Shown here piece by piece: positions 32,851 to 42,482 of a DNA stretch of 64,000 nt; within the stretch, counting starts at the first letter, position 1; each line of letters begins with the position of its first letter. Source of the stretch: Vibrio splendidus (GTDB lineage: Bacteria > Pseudomonadota > Gammaproteobacteria > Enterobacterales > Vibrionaceae); assembly GCF_003345295.1 (NCBI RefSeq), contig NZ_CP031055.1, positions 3,348,001-3,412,000 of the forward strand, in the 5' to 3' direction. The notes beneath the pieces are model-generated. The model saw nothing but the letters and a program-made list of their open reading frames with translations, did no database searches and had not been told where the DNA came from. The translations under genes were made by a program, and so were the position numbers.

Positions 32851-32879
32851 TTGAGCAATGCATGTCAAGTTAGTATAAT
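32851..32879 (+). promoter_or_regulatory. Sigma-70 promoter of rpmB-rpmG
   Basis: TTGAGC (32851-32856) and TATAAT (32874-32879) are spaced by 17 bp, 122 bp before rpmB. A long leader follows. Confidence 0.75.
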
Positions 32880-33001
32880 ACGCGACCTTTGATAGCCTTG
32901 AATGGATTTTCCATTATGGTTTTTACCTCTATTTTCAGAATTGATAGAGAGGTTCGGCCACCAAGGTTGATATCGAGCTGAAACGATTTGGAGAGACATT
33001 C

Positions 33002-33238
33002 ATGTCCCGAGTATGTCAAGTAACTGGTAAGCGTCCAGTAACGGGTAATAACCGTTCACACGCACGCAATGCTACCAAGCGTCGTTTTCTGCCGAACCTA
33101 CAAACTCACCGTTTCTGGGTAGAGAGCGAAAAACGTTTTGTTAAACTACGTCTAACTGCTAAAGGCATGCGTATTATTGATAAGAAAGGCATCGATGCTG
33201 TTCTTGTTGATATCCGTGCACGTGGCGAAAACGTTTAA
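33002..33238 (+). CDS. rpmB: 50S ribosomal protein L28
   Basis: A 78-residue basic protein with the L28 start MSRVCQVTGKRPVTGNNRSHA and RRFLPNLQTHRFW. Strong codon bias. It forms an operon with rpmG, 13 bp downstream. Confidence 0.98.
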   Translation: MSRVCQVTGKRPVTGNNRSHARNATKRRFLPNLQTHRFWVESEKRFVKLRLTAKGMRIIDKKGIDAVLVDIRARGENV

Positions 33239-33251
33239 GAGGAATTAAGCA

Positions 33252-33419
33252 ATGGCTAAAGGCATTCGTGAGAAAATCCGTCTAGTATCTTCTGCTGGAA
33301 CTGGTCACTTCTACACAACTGACAAGAACAAGCGTAACATGCCAGGCAAATTTGAGATCAAAAAGTTTGATCCAGTAGTTCGCCAGCACGTTATGTACAA
33401 AGAAGCTAAAATCAAGTAA
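33252..33419 (+). CDS. rpmG: 50S ribosomal protein L33
   Basis: A 55-residue protein: MAKGIREKIRLVSSAGTGHF at the start, then YTTDKNKRNMPGKFEIKKFD and the end MYKEAKIK. It is the cysteine-free (zinc-independent) L33 form. GAGGAATT lies upstream. It follows rpmB and ends before a terminator. Confidence 0.97.
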   Translation: MAKGIREKIRLVSSAGTGHFYTTDKNKRNMPGKFEIKKFDPVVRQHVMYKEAKIK

Positions 33420-33461
33420 TTGATAGCCCCTTTGTCTCTTCTTTTATAGAAGAATAAATTA

Positions 33462-33488
33462 AAAACCCAGCTTATAGCTGGGTTTTTT
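33462..33488 (+). terminator. Terminator of rpmB-rpmG
   Basis: AAACCCAGC and GCTGGGTTT arms with a short TTATA loop and a run of seven T. Confidence 0.95.
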
Positions 33489-33516
33489 TATGCCCAAAAT
33501 TTAGGAAGCCCCAGTA

Positions 33517-33592
33517 TTTTGAGAAACCTGAGGTTTTTTGAGAAGCTTAAGCTTTTTCGAGAAGACTCAGTGTTTTTGAGAGGCGTAAGTTT
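33517..33592. repeat. Four imperfect 19-bp tandem repeats
   Basis: The motif TTTTGAGA recurs with an exact 19-bp period at 33517, 33536, 33555 (TTTCGAGA) and 33574. The variable half of each unit tends to be self-complementary (for example AAGCTTAAGCTT). It lies in the gap 33489-33730, which has no gene. Confidence 0.85.
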
Positions 33593-33730
33593 CATTGGCT
33601 CAATTTGGCACCTACCGCACAGACGTTACACTTGCCGATGGGCTTATGTGATAGAAAACAGCGCAACATAGAAAGTATCGCCTTTTTCACGATATACTGA
33701 ACACTCAATAGGTTAGATGAGCAGAATCAG

Positions 33731-34315
33731 ATGAGATATCGTGGACGCCGATGGAACAACATACTCATGTTCAGTGTGATTGCTTTTATTGGGGTGTTAA
33801 ACCTTCCAACATTGATCAAAGCTTATTTGATCGAGCCCGAACCTGAAGTTACGGTCAGCAGCTTTTATCCTTCTCTTTTAAATCCAGCAGCTGAGCTTCA
33901 AGCTTTGCACTTTGCTAATTGGTCCGTTGTGCTAGAAGACGATCATTGGGTTTATCAATTTAAAGATACAACACTTCCTCAAACTACCAATGCGCAAGAG
34001 TTGTCGCAGCGATGGCAGGAACTTGTGGGCACCGAAGTCGATTCTCAAACCTATACCGACCTCTCACCACAACTGAATACCCCGCACACCATCGAGGTGT
34101 GGTATCAAGATCAAGAAGAACCACAACGCATTACCTATTATCAACTTCCTCAGTTCTGGCTGCTAAAAAACTGGAATGATCAGTGGTTGGCGGTGTCTAT
34201 TGAAGAGAGCTACTTGTTTCCAAGCTTTAGCTCAGAAGATTCATTTAAATCAGACCATATCTTTAAAGCAGACAAGCTATCTATATCAGACAAACTACCT
34301 AAATCGGACGACTAA
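33731..34315 (+). CDS. Membrane-anchored protein of unknown function upstream of mutM
   Basis: A 194-residue protein with a basic N-terminus, one membrane anchor (ILMFSVIAFIGVLNLPTLI) and a periplasmic domain of mixed strands. The last 30 residues are a low-complexity repeat of the SxDxxxKSD type (DSFKSD, DKLSISDKLPKSDD), probably disordered. I recognise no function. It ends 2 bp before mutM and is probably cotranscribed with it. Confidence 0.8.
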   Translation: MRYRGRRWNNILMFSVIAFIGVLNLPTLIKAYLIEPEPEVTVSSFYPSLLNPAAELQALHFANWSVVLEDDHWVYQFKDTTLPQTTNAQELSQRWQELVGTEVDSQTYTDLSPQLNTPHTIEVWYQDQEEPQRITYYQLPQFWLLKNWNDQWLAVSIEESYLFPSFSSEDSFKSDHIFKADKLSISDKLPKSDD

Positions 34316-34317
34316 CT

Positions 34318-35127
34318 ATGCCTGAATTACCCGAAGTTGAAGTAAGCCGCATGGGGATCTCGCCTCATTTAGTCGGTGAGAAGATAAATACTCTGACTTT
34401 TCGTACACCGAAACTACGTTGGGATATCCCTCAAGAACTTAAGCAACTAGAAGGACAGGTGATTCGCTCTATTTCACGTCGAGCTAAGTACCTATTGATA
34501 GAAACCGATACCGGAACAGCCATTGTTCACCTTGGGATGTCTGGTTCACTGCGCGTGTTAGACGCAGATTTCCCGCCAGCAAAACACGATCACGTGGATC
34601 TTAAGTTAACCAATGGCAAGATATTGCGTTACAACGATCCGCGTCGCTTTGGTGCGTGGTTATGGTCGGCGCCTGATGAGATACATACTGTACTACTTGG
34701 CTCTGGTCCTGAGCCGCTAACTGACGACTTCAACGCAGACTACATCGCTGAAAAAGCTGCAAAGCGAAAAGTGGCCGTCAAACAGTTCATTATGGACAAC
34801 AAAGTAGTGGTAGGCGTGGGAAACATCTACGCCAACGAAGCATTATTTTCTTCAAGAATTCATCCACTTCGTCCTGCTAACAAGATAACTCAAGCCGAGT
34901 GGATCTTGTTAACTCAAGAGATTAAAGAGGTACTTGCCACTGCTATCAAACAAGGTGGCACCACTTTAAAAGATTTCGCGCAAGCAGATGGCAAGCCGGG
35001 GTATTTCGCCCAAGAGCTACAAGTCTATGGGAAAGCCGGTGAAAAGTGCCCTAACTGTGAAGCTCTAATCCAAGAGTTAAAAATAGGGCAGAGGAATACG
35101 TTCTTTTGTGAAGAGTGCCAGAGCTAA
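34318..35127 (+). CDS. mutM: Formamidopyrimidine-DNA glycosylase
   Basis: A 269-residue base-excision repair enzyme that removes 8-oxoguanine. The catalytic N-terminus PELPEVE is intact after Met removal, followed by the H2TH motif (VGVGNIYANEALF) and the C-terminal zinc finger with two CxxC pairs (CPNC and CEEC). Confidence 0.98.
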   Translation: MPELPEVEVSRMGISPHLVGEKINTLTFRTPKLRWDIPQELKQLEGQVIRSISRRAKYLLIETDTGTAIVHLGMSGSLRVLDADFPPAKHDHVDLKLTNGKILRYNDPRRFGAWLWSAPDEIHTVLLGSGPEPLTDDFNADYIAEKAAKRKVAVKQFIMDNKVVVGVGNIYANEALFSSRIHPLRPANKITQAEWILLTQEIKEVLATAIKQGGTTLKDFAQADGKPGYFAQELQVYGKAGEKCPNCEALIQELKIGQRNTFFCEECQS

Positions 35128-35150
35128 GAATTTTGGTGGCCCTGCAATTT

Positions 35151-36080
35151 TTAGAGCGATTGTCCTGATTTTTCAAAGTACTTCTGAGCAACAAGTAAGG
35201 ATATGAGTCGCTCTTGCTTTGTATCTTTAAATTGTTCGACCCATTTGTTTGCGTTTCGGATTATGGCCTCTGCTTCTTCTGGATGGTCAATGAAGTACCC
35301 AACTTTGTCAGGAAGATCTGAATAGTCGTTTTTTAGTTCTACGTAGTGATGCCCAGCAAGGAGTTGACCTTCCATAAACCAAGTTTCATATTTTGGCTTA
35401 GACATTAATACTAGCGAGTTTGACGACATCGACCATTTTAGGTTAGTAGCTACATCGTTTCCTTCTATCGCCAAAAGAAACTTGTATTGAAGTTGTTCTT
35501 CAATAGACATAAAACCTTTTTCCCAAGGTTGGCCTTCATGGGGGCGAGTTTGGCCTAAATTACACATTGGGTGATTGTAAAATTGTTTGATCACTACTTG
35601 TCTGTGAGGCTGAAAACCGACGCCTCTCCATGCCACCATATCCTTTTTATCTCTAAAGCTTAATTTGTCATCAACAAATTGGAAGTGACGAATTGCATTC
35701 AATTTCAAAACAACACAGTTCTGATTTTTACCTGTAATTGGTCGGCTTTTTAAAAAGCTTGGCTGTTCGGGTATGTGCCTAATATCACCGTTTAAAACCG
35801 AAAATCGATTTTCAGGGTCAAAACCTTTAATTACTTTAAATAAATCGAAGTAGTAAGTATTTCCCCCCGTTTTCTTGAAGTTTTTTACAGTTTGTACTTC
35901 GTTATTTAGTTCAAAGGGTTGAGTAAGTTTGTTGTAATAGTCAACGCGACTCATTACTTCCTCACGCCTTTTCTGTTCAATATCGGTGAGCAATTTTTTA
36001 GCTCTATAACGAAAAACAGCTGGAGGGAGGATTGATATCAGCCCATGAGTTACATAGTACTTAAACTTTGTCAGGCTCAT
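35151..36080 (-). CDS. GT90-family glycosyltransferase (LpsA/CAP10-like)
   Basis: A 309-residue protein with AWRGVG near the middle and the family's C-terminal block EGNDVATNLKWSMSSNSLVL, then KPKYETWF and HYVELKNDYSDL. LpsA-type enzymes add a hexose to the LPS core. Sugar unknown. It is the last gene of the minus-strand core operon and overlaps coaD by 4 bp. Confidence 0.85.
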   Translation of the reverse strand: MSLTKFKYYVTHGLISILPPAVFRYRAKKLLTDIEQKRREEVMSRVDYYNKLTQPFELNNEVQTVKNFKKTGGNTYYFDLFKVIKGFDPENRFSVLNGDIRHIPEQPSFLKSRPITGKNQNCVVLKLNAIRHFQFVDDKLSFRDKKDMVAWRGVGFQPHRQVVIKQFYNHPMCNLGQTRPHEGQPWEKGFMSIEEQLQYKFLLAIEGNDVATNLKWSMSSNSLVLMSKPKYETWFMEGQLLAGHHYVELKNDYSDLPDKVGYFIDHPEEAEAIIRNANKWVEQFKDTKQERLISLLVAQKYFEKSGQSL

Positions 36081-36571
36081 TTCGTAACCTTGTCGATTAT
36101 AGCTGTGTTGACTGTATTCGGGACAAAGCCACTGATGTCTCCACCATGAATGGCGACTTCTCGAACTATAGTTGATGACAGAAAGGCATATTCTTCAGAT
36201 GGTGTTAAAAATACACTTTCAATGCCTGGCAATAGCTTCCTATACATACTGGTTAAACCAAATTCATATTCAAAATCTACTGTTGTTCTTAAGCCTCTAA
36301 TCAAGATATTTGCATCTTGATCTTTAGCAAAGTCCACCAATAAACCGCTAAAGCCGGCAACAGAAGTATTGTTTATATGCGACGTTGCCTGTTCTATTAA
36401 CTCTACTCGCTCAGGCAAACTGAACATGGTTTTTTTTGAAGGACTAGCAGCCACACCAATTAGCACTTCATCGAACATTTTTGCAGCACGCTCAATGATG
36501 TCTAAGTGACCGTTAGTGATAGGGTCGAATGTTCCAGGGTAGATAACCTTTTTAGTCACAGCCTTTCTCAC
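36077..36571 (-). CDS. coaD: Phosphopantetheine adenylyltransferase
   Basis: A 164-residue enzyme, the fourth step of CoA synthesis. It has VIYPGTFDPITNGHLDI, the RGLRTTVDFEYE segment and the SSTIVREVA motif. A GTG start at 36559 would remove most of the overlap with the upstream GT2 gene and fits the family length better. It sits inside the LPS core operon, as is common in gammaproteobacteria. Confidence 0.97.
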   Translation of the reverse strand: MRKAVTKKVIYPGTFDPITNGHLDIIERAAKMFDEVLIGVAASPSKKTMFSLPERVELIEQATSHINNTSVAGFSGLLVDFAKDQDANILIRGLRTTVDFEYEFGLTSMYRKLLPGIESVFLTPSEEYAFLSSTIVREVAIHGGDISGFVPNTVNTAIIDKVTK

Positions 36572-37352
36572 TTATAAATTGGTTGATTCCATTTTGACAG
36601 AAAGTAAGTTTTTGATTGACTGTATTATCAAGAATAGCATCGTTTTCGGGCAGAGAACCTCGCGAGTTTTCTGGGTGGTAAAGGTGATAACCAATCCCAG
36701 CAAATTTCAAATATAGTCTATTAGTACCCTTATTGAGCATGCGGTGTACAAATTCACTGTCTTCTCTTCCCCAACCAACAAAATCTTGATTAAAACCATT
36801 TACATCAATGACATCTGATTTCCAGAAAGCCATGTTACATCCGCGAGTTGCTTTATCACTGTTCCGGATATAGGAAAATATTCTCGCAAGAAAAGGGTTT
36901 GATATGCAGTTTTTACGATTACGAATATCTTCGGAAAATAGTGTTGGCATTGATTTTGTTCGCATCAGTCTTTCGCTGATTTCTTCACCGAGTAGAGCTC
37001 TACCGCCTTGGACAAATTGTTGCTTTTTAGCCGCTTGAACATGTGACTCAATAAATGTTGGGGAAAGAAGAATATCGCCGTCGATCATGATTATATAATC
37101 GCCGCAAGCTTTTGCTATTGCTCTATTTCGACTCATGGACAAACGGAAGCCATTATCTTCGTGCCACGAATGAATAAGAGGTACCGGGAAAGAACCTTGA
37201 TATTGTTTAACTAACTCTGCGGTGTCTTTTTTTGAACCATCATCGGCAATTATGACTTCATCTGGTAGTGTGCTTTGTATGGTGACACTATCAAGAACGG
37301 CACTTAATGCTTCCTTCCAGTTGTAAGTTGTTATAATTAAACTACATTTCAT
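36552..37352 (-). CDS. GT2 glycosyltransferase
   Basis: A 266-residue family 2 enzyme. It has SLIITTYNWKEAL, the UDP-binding ADDGS, the metal-binding DGD (IMIDGDILL) and the chondroitin-synthase-like C-terminal block GWGREDSEFVHRMLNKG. It probably adds a core or O-unit sugar. It overlaps the upstream GT2 gene by 11 bp. Confidence 0.9.
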   Translation of the reverse strand: MKCSLIITTYNWKEALSAVLDSVTIQSTLPDEVIIADDGSKKDTAELVKQYQGSFPVPLIHSWHEDNGFRLSMSRNRAIAKACGDYIIMIDGDILLSPTFIESHVQAAKKQQFVQGGRALLGEEISERLMRTKSMPTLFSEDIRNRKNCISNPFLARIFSYIRNSDKATRGCNMAFWKSDVIDVNGFNQDFVGWGREDSEFVHRMLNKGTNRLYLKFAGIGYHLYHPENSRGSLPENDAILDNTVNQKLTFCQNGINQFISEKGCD

Positions 37353-38118
37353 TTTTTTTCTGCTCTGATCGTAGATACAAATCGATGTATTTGATAAAAG
37401 TTGAATGAGTTGCTAACCAAGCAAGAATAAACCCATGTTTCCCGTCGAGAAAGCCTCGCTTAATGATATACATTTTTACGAAACAACCTAACGCATGGAT
37501 TAAAGCTGTAGATAGGCCTGCTTTTTTCTTTCCTTCACGTTCGTCTGTCCAAGCTTTCAAGTAACCAGTCGTTTTATTGATATAGTGATGCAGGTTGTCA
37601 TAAGTGAAGTGGAGTAATCGACCATTGAGTTTTTGAACTGTAATGTCGTTATCAAGAATCACTTTCTCGTGCACGAGTGCACTATTGTATTTGCCATCCT
37701 TTATATTATAGAGCCTAACTACCCAGTCAGGTGACCAACCGGAATGGTGAATTACTTTACCAAATGCATCGCTTAGTCGATTTATTTTGTAGGCAGTCTT
37801 TGGTAGGGCTTTTTCTATAACATCTATGATTTCTTTTTTTAGCTCTGGAGTGACCCGTTCATCTGCATCTAACCAAAGTACAAAGTCAGAGGACACATGT
37901 TGCTGAGCTAATTGACGCTGTCGACCAAACCCTTTCCAGTCTTCATTTACAAAGAACTTGTCAGTATATTCAAGAGCTATACCTTTAGTATCGTCCGTGC
38001 TTCCTGAGTCCAGAATGATAATTTCATCAACCCAGCCGTGAACCGTCTCTAAGCAATCTCGAAGGTGCTTGGTTTCATTTTTTACAATAAGTGCAACTGC
38101 AAGGGTTGGTTTCGCCAC
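37342..38118 (-). CDS. waaE: WaaE/KdtX-like GT2 glucosyltransferase
   Basis: A 258-residue enzyme with VALIVKNETKHLRDCLETV, LDSGSTDDT, WLDADERV and SPDWVVRLYN. This pattern is typical of WaaE, which adds a beta-1,4-glucose to the first heptose of the inner core. It follows the GT9 gene with a 92-bp gap. Confidence 0.85.
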   Translation of the reverse strand: MAKPTLAVALIVKNETKHLRDCLETVHGWVDEIIILDSGSTDDTKGIALEYTDKFFVNEDWKGFGRQRQLAQQHVSSDFVLWLDADERVTPELKKEIIDVIEKALPKTAYKINRLSDAFGKVIHHSGWSPDWVVRLYNIKDGKYNSALVHEKVILDNDITVQKLNGRLLHFTYDNLHHYINKTTGYLKAWTDEREGKKKAGLSTALIHALGCFVKMYIIKRGFLDGKHGFILAWLATHSTFIKYIDLYLRSEQKKNEM

Positions 38119-38210
38119 TGTAATTACCTAAATTTAGTTAAATATCGAATTATACAGAAATATGGACCACACCATATTTAGCCATGGGAATTATGGTTCG
38201 CTTGCTTCAA

Positions 38211-39263
38211 TTACAAACGAAGATCTTTAGCCACTGATTCAAACATATCAATGACTTTTTTACTGGGTATCTTCTGCATTGCAAGAGGATCTTTTACACG
38301 AGTTCGCCAATCCAATTGATCTGACGGTTTATTATGCTCAGCTTGGATTGCTTCTTCATACGCTGAAACAACATACTGTTGATAGTTGTATGGGCCAGTT
38401 CTATCAGGGTTATGGTGTGCATATAAACCGATAACTGGGGTGCTCATAGCATTAGCCATATGAGTCGGTCCAGTATCTGGTGCTATTACCATTGTAGCGT
38501 TGTCAATGAGAGCTAACATTTCAAGTATGCTGCTTTTGCCAACGAGGTTTAGACAAGGTGCGCCTAATTTTTTTTGAATATCTTGAGCTAATTCGACTTC
38601 AATTTTAGCAGGGCTTCCTGCTAACGTGACATGCCACCCTGATTGCCGTGCATGGATAATGACATCAACGTAACCTTGCACTGTCCAATTCTTATAACCT
38701 TTGCTCGCAGCAGGAACAATAACTAGTTTTTTGTTTGATCTGGAGAGTTGTTCTTGTGCCCATAATTTGTCTGCTTTGCTGTAGCTTAACGCCCAAGTTG
38801 GTCGTGCTTTTGGCACACCTAAAGTGTGAGTAAAAGCCATTAAACCATCGAGAACGTGCATTGTGGTCGGGGAGGGAACCTTTATATTGGTGAATAAAGT
38901 CTGAAAGTCTTGGCTACGTAAAGCATCAAATCCTAATTTATATTTGGCGTTGATGCCTAGGGTCGCAACGCTAGCTCTTAGGGCGTATTGCATGTGCAAG
39001 AGAGCATCAAACTGTCGACCCTTCAAAGATTTCCAGAGCTGAATATAGCCTTTTATTCCTGCTTTTTTATCGAATACTATGACTTCTACGTTGTCTATAG
39101 ATTGAAGGAGTTGAGATTCAAGTTTGCCTGTTATCCAAGTTATCTTTGTTTCGGGCCAGTATCGCTGAATCGACTGAATAGCTGCAATGGTGTTACATAC
39201 ATCGCCAATAGCAGAAAGGCGCAAGACACAAAGGGATTTTGGAGCGGACTTGAACAAAGACAT
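38211..39263 (-). CDS. GT9 heptosyltransferase
   Basis: A 350-residue GT9 enzyme from ATG 39263: LCVLRLSAIGDVCNTIAAIQ at the start and the donor-binding APDTGPTHMANAM near the C-terminus. It transfers ADP-heptose to the inner core; by its N-terminus it could be WaaC-like (heptose I) or WaaQ-like. The frame extends to 39365 without homology and would overlap the divergent kdkA. Confidence 0.88.
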   Translation of the reverse strand: MSLFKSAPKSLCVLRLSAIGDVCNTIAAIQSIQRYWPETKITWITGKLESQLLQSIDNVEVIVFDKKAGIKGYIQLWKSLKGRQFDALLHMQYALRASVATLGINAKYKLGFDALRSQDFQTLFTNIKVPSPTTMHVLDGLMAFTHTLGVPKARPTWALSYSKADKLWAQEQLSRSNKKLVIVPAASKGYKNWTVQGYVDVIIHARQSGWHVTLAGSPAKIEVELAQDIQKKLGAPCLNLVGKSSILEMLALIDNATMVIAPDTGPTHMANAMSTPVIGLYAHHNPDRTGPYNYQQYVVSAYEEAIQAEHNKPSDQLDWRTRVKDPLAMQKIPSKKVIDMFESVAKDLRL

Positions 39264-39355
39264 ATAGCAAACTCTATCGATATGATTAATAAGAATTATG
39301 CAGTTGAGACCTAGGAATGTAAAATAAAACGATCTATTAAGACAGGTATCCTTGT

Positions 39356-40069
39356 ATGCAAACACTTAGACTCGACAATCAGATAATTTGGTTTGATCAA
39401 ACAGTGATTGATGAAAAGCAAGTGCAGTTTGCGTTTGATGCTGACTATTGGCGAGAGAAAAGTTGCATTGTTGGCAGTGCATTAGGGCGAGGAACAACTT
39501 GGTTTGTTCAATTAGATTCGGTACAAGCCGCATTACGCCACTACCGACGCGGTGGATTGTTTAGTAAACTAATTGAAGATAGTTATTGGTTTAATGGGGA
39601 AGAAAACACTAGAAGTTTCCAAGAGTTGACGCTTCTTAATTACCTTCGGGAGTCTAATGTCCACGTACCACGGCCAATTGCTGCACGTGTTGTAAAAAGC
39701 GGATTTACTTATAGAGCGGATTTGTTAAGTGAAAAAGTGGCAGATGCTCGAGATCTTGTTGCTATCCTTAAAGAGAAACCATTAACTAAAACTATGTATC
39801 AGAAAATCGGTAACGAGATTCGTAAAATGCATGCCGCACAAGTAAATCATACTGACTTGAATATCCATAATATTCTGATTGACGGTGCTGATAAGGTATG
39901 GATTATAGATTTTGATAAGTGCTATCAACAACAAGGCGATACTTGGAAGCAAGGTAACTGGTCAAGATTAAAAAGATCTTTTGAAAAAGAGCGTTTGAAA
40001 AACGACATTTTTTGGACCAGTACCGAGTTTAGTCAGATGACTAACGACAAGGTCAATGTAGATGATTAG
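39356..40069 (+). CDS. kdkA: Kdo kinase
   Basis: A 237-residue kinase with a protein-kinase-like fold. Catalytic HTDLNIHNILID and the DFD metal motif (WIIDFDKC) are present, as is the LRHYRRGGL segment. KdkA phosphorylates Kdo at position 4 in Vibrio and Haemophilus, whose inner core has a single Kdo. It is divergent from the heptosyltransferase gene. Confidence 0.95.
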   Translation: MQTLRLDNQIIWFDQTVIDEKQVQFAFDADYWREKSCIVGSALGRGTTWFVQLDSVQAALRHYRRGGLFSKLIEDSYWFNGEENTRSFQELTLLNYLRESNVHVPRPIAARVVKSGFTYRADLLSEKVADARDLVAILKEKPLTKTMYQKIGNEIRKMHAAQVNHTDLNIHNILIDGADKVWIIDFDKCYQQQGDTWKQGNWSRLKRSFEKERLKNDIFWTSTEFSQMTNDKVNVDD

Positions 40070-40127
40070 TTACGCTTTTGCTTGTGTGCCGACTTAGATT
40101 ATAAATTATTAGAGTATAGATATTAAT

Positions 40128-41318
40128 ATGAATGCCATTCTCCCCCTTATCGGTCGTACCGAATCCCTTTTTCCTAAAGATATCTCTAGTAATGAATCTG
40201 AGTTATCACGAATCGTTTCTGAATCTCGCTTCCTTGTGCTTGGCGGTGCAGGTTCAATTGGCCAATCTGTAACCAAAGAAATTTTCAAACGTAACCCGAA
40301 GAAGCTGCATGTTGTTGATATTAGCGAAAACAACATGGTGGAGCTGGTTCGAGATATCCGTAGCTCATTTGGCTACATCGATGGTGATTTCCAAACATTT
40401 GCCTTAGATATTGGTTCTCTAGAGTATGACGCGTTTATCAAAGCAGATGGCAAGTTTGATTATGTGTTGAACCTATCAGCACTTAAGCATGTTAGAAGCG
40501 AGAAAGATCCTTATACATTGATGCGAATGATCGATGTAAACGTATTTAATACAGATAAAACCATTCAACAATCTATTGATGCTGGCGCTAAGAAGTATTT
40601 CTGTGTATCAACAGACAAAGCAGCGAACCCAGTCAATATGATGGGCGCATCAAAGCGTATTATGGAGATGTTCCTAATGCGTAAAAGCGAGCAGATGGCT
40701 ATCTCAACAGCGCGCTTTGCCAATGTTGCATTTTCGGATGGTTCATTGTTGCATGGTTTCAACCAGCGTATTCAAAAGCGCCAACCTATCGTAGCTCCAA
40801 ATGATATCAAGCGTTACTTCGTAACTCCTCAAGAGTCAGGTGAGCTATGTCTAATGTCGTGTATCTTTGGTGAAAATCGTGACATTTTCTTTCCTAAGTT
40901 GAGTGAAGCACTTCATCTCATTTCGTTTGCTGATATTGCCGTGAAATATTTAGAGCAACTTGGCTATGAGCCTCACTTGTGTGAAACAGAAGAAGAAGCT
41001 CGACAATTGGCTCATACACTTCCTGAACAAGGAAAGTGGCCATGTTTGTTCACTGCGAGTGATACAACGGGTGAGAAAGACTTTGAAGAGTTTTTTACGG
41101 ATAAAGAAAAGTTGGACATGTCTCGATTTGCAAATCTTGGAATCATTAAAAACGACCCACTTTATGACCAAGAATTACTAACCTTATTCGAAGGCAGCAT
41201 TTTAGCGATGAAAGGCGAGCGAGCTTGGACCAAGGAGCAAATTGTAAAACTCTTCTTTACCATGATCCCTGATTTCGGGCACAAAGAAACGGGTAAATAC
41301 CTCGATAGTAAGATGTAA
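40128..41318 (+). CDS. legB: Nucleotide-sugar 4,6-dehydratase (LegB-like)
   Basis: A 396-residue short-chain dehydrogenase of the CapD/PglF group without a membrane domain. It has the NAD-binding GGAGSIGQ, the STDKAANPVNMMGASKR active-site block and ARFANVAFSDGS. It would convert UDP- or GDP-GlcNAc to the 4-keto-6-deoxy sugar, the first step to legionaminic acid. Head of a seven-gene operon ending at 47434. Confidence 0.85.
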   Translation: MNAILPLIGRTESLFPKDISSNESELSRIVSESRFLVLGGAGSIGQSVTKEIFKRNPKKLHVVDISENNMVELVRDIRSSFGYIDGDFQTFALDIGSLEYDAFIKADGKFDYVLNLSALKHVRSEKDPYTLMRMIDVNVFNTDKTIQQSIDAGAKKYFCVSTDKAANPVNMMGASKRIMEMFLMRKSEQMAISTARFANVAFSDGSLLHGFNQRIQKRQPIVAPNDIKRYFVTPQESGELCLMSCIFGENRDIFFPKLSEALHLISFADIAVKYLEQLGYEPHLCETEEEARQLAHTLPEQGKWPCLFTASDTTGEKDFEEFFTDKEKLDMSRFANLGIIKNDPLYDQELLTLFEGSILAMKGERAWTKEQIVKLFFTMIPDFGHKETGKYLDSKM

Positions 41319-41330
41319 GCGGAGTAAGTA

Positions 41331-42482
41331 ATGAAAGCGACATCTATTGTTGAATTTGTTAGAGATACTTATAAAACTAATGAATTCATTCCGTTGCACG
41401 CACCAACGTTTAATGGCAACGAAAAAGCCTATGTTATGGAAACGATTGAAAGTACTTTTGTTTCTAGCGTGGGCAAATTTGTTGATGACTTTGAGCGAAA
41501 GATTGAAGCATATACAGGTGCAGTTAAAGCGGTAGCGACAGTCAATGGTACTGCAGCACTACATGCGGCCTTGTACATGGCTGATGTTCAACGAGGAGAC
41601 CTTGTTATTACACAAGCTCTGACTTTCGTTGCAACTTGTAACGCTCTTTATCATATGGGTGCCGAGCCTATTTTTGTGGATGTTTCGCCAGTAAGCTTGG
41701 GTCTATGCCCCAAAGCCGTGGATGCATTCTTAAGTGAGCATGCTGAAGTAACCAAGACGGGGTGTATTCACAAGAATACAGGCAAACGAATTAAAGCGGT
41801 TGTCCCTATGCATACCTTTGGTCACCCTGTAGAGCTCGATGAGCTGGTCGCAGTTTGCCTGAAATGGAATCTTGTTCTAGTGGAAGATGCAGCAGAAAGC
41901 CTAGGTTCTTTCTACAAAGGTAAGCACACCGGTACTATTGGTGATGTTAGTGCAGTCAGCTTCAATGGCAACAAAATCATTACCACTGGTGGTGGCGGTA
42001 TGGTTCTATGTAAAACTCAAGAATTAGGAGCACGAACCAAGCATGTCACTACGACAGCGAAAGTGCCTCATCCTTATGAATTTTTCCATGATGAGCCAGG
42101 TTTTAACTACCGCATGCCAAATCTGAATGCTGCGCTTGGTTGTGCGCAAATAGAAGTGATTGAGCACTACCTTATTCAAAAACGCAGTCTTGCTAATCAA
42201 TATATAAGTCTATTTGAAGGGACTGACATTAAGTTTGTTGTCGAACCCAAGTACGCTAAATCCAACTATTGGTTGAATGCCATTATTTGTCCTGATGTTG
42301 AACTTCGTGAACATATACTGCAGGAGACGAATGCTGCCGGTGTCATGACTCGCCCAATCTGGAAGTTAATGCATCGTTTACCAATGTTTGAAAATGCCAT
42401 GTGTGGTGATCTAACTCAATCTGAGTTTATTGAAGCGCATTTGGTTAATTTACCTAGTACTCCAATTCTTAGAGCTGAATGA
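41331..42482 (+). CDS. legC: PLP-dependent aminotransferase (LegC-like)
   Basis: A 383-residue DegT/DnrJ/EryC1-family enzyme. It has the EDAAESLGS motif, and the PLP lysine lies in SFNGNKIITTGGGGM. It would transfer an amino group to C4 of the keto sugar. The stop overlaps the next start (ATGA). Length and the GNK segment fit the LegC subfamily. Confidence 0.9.
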   Translation: MKATSIVEFVRDTYKTNEFIPLHAPTFNGNEKAYVMETIESTFVSSVGKFVDDFERKIEAYTGAVKAVATVNGTAALHAALYMADVQRGDLVITQALTFVATCNALYHMGAEPIFVDVSPVSLGLCPKAVDAFLSEHAEVTKTGCIHKNTGKRIKAVVPMHTFGHPVELDELVAVCLKWNLVLVEDAAESLGSFYKGKHTGTIGDVSAVSFNGNKIITTGGGGMVLCKTQELGARTKHVTTTAKVPHPYEFFHDEPGFNYRMPNLNAALGCAQIEVIEHYLIQKRSLANQYISLFEGTDIKFVVEPKYAKSNYWLNAIICPDVELREHILQETNAAGVMTRPIWKLMHRLPMFENAMCGDLTQSEFIEAHLVNLPSTPILRAE

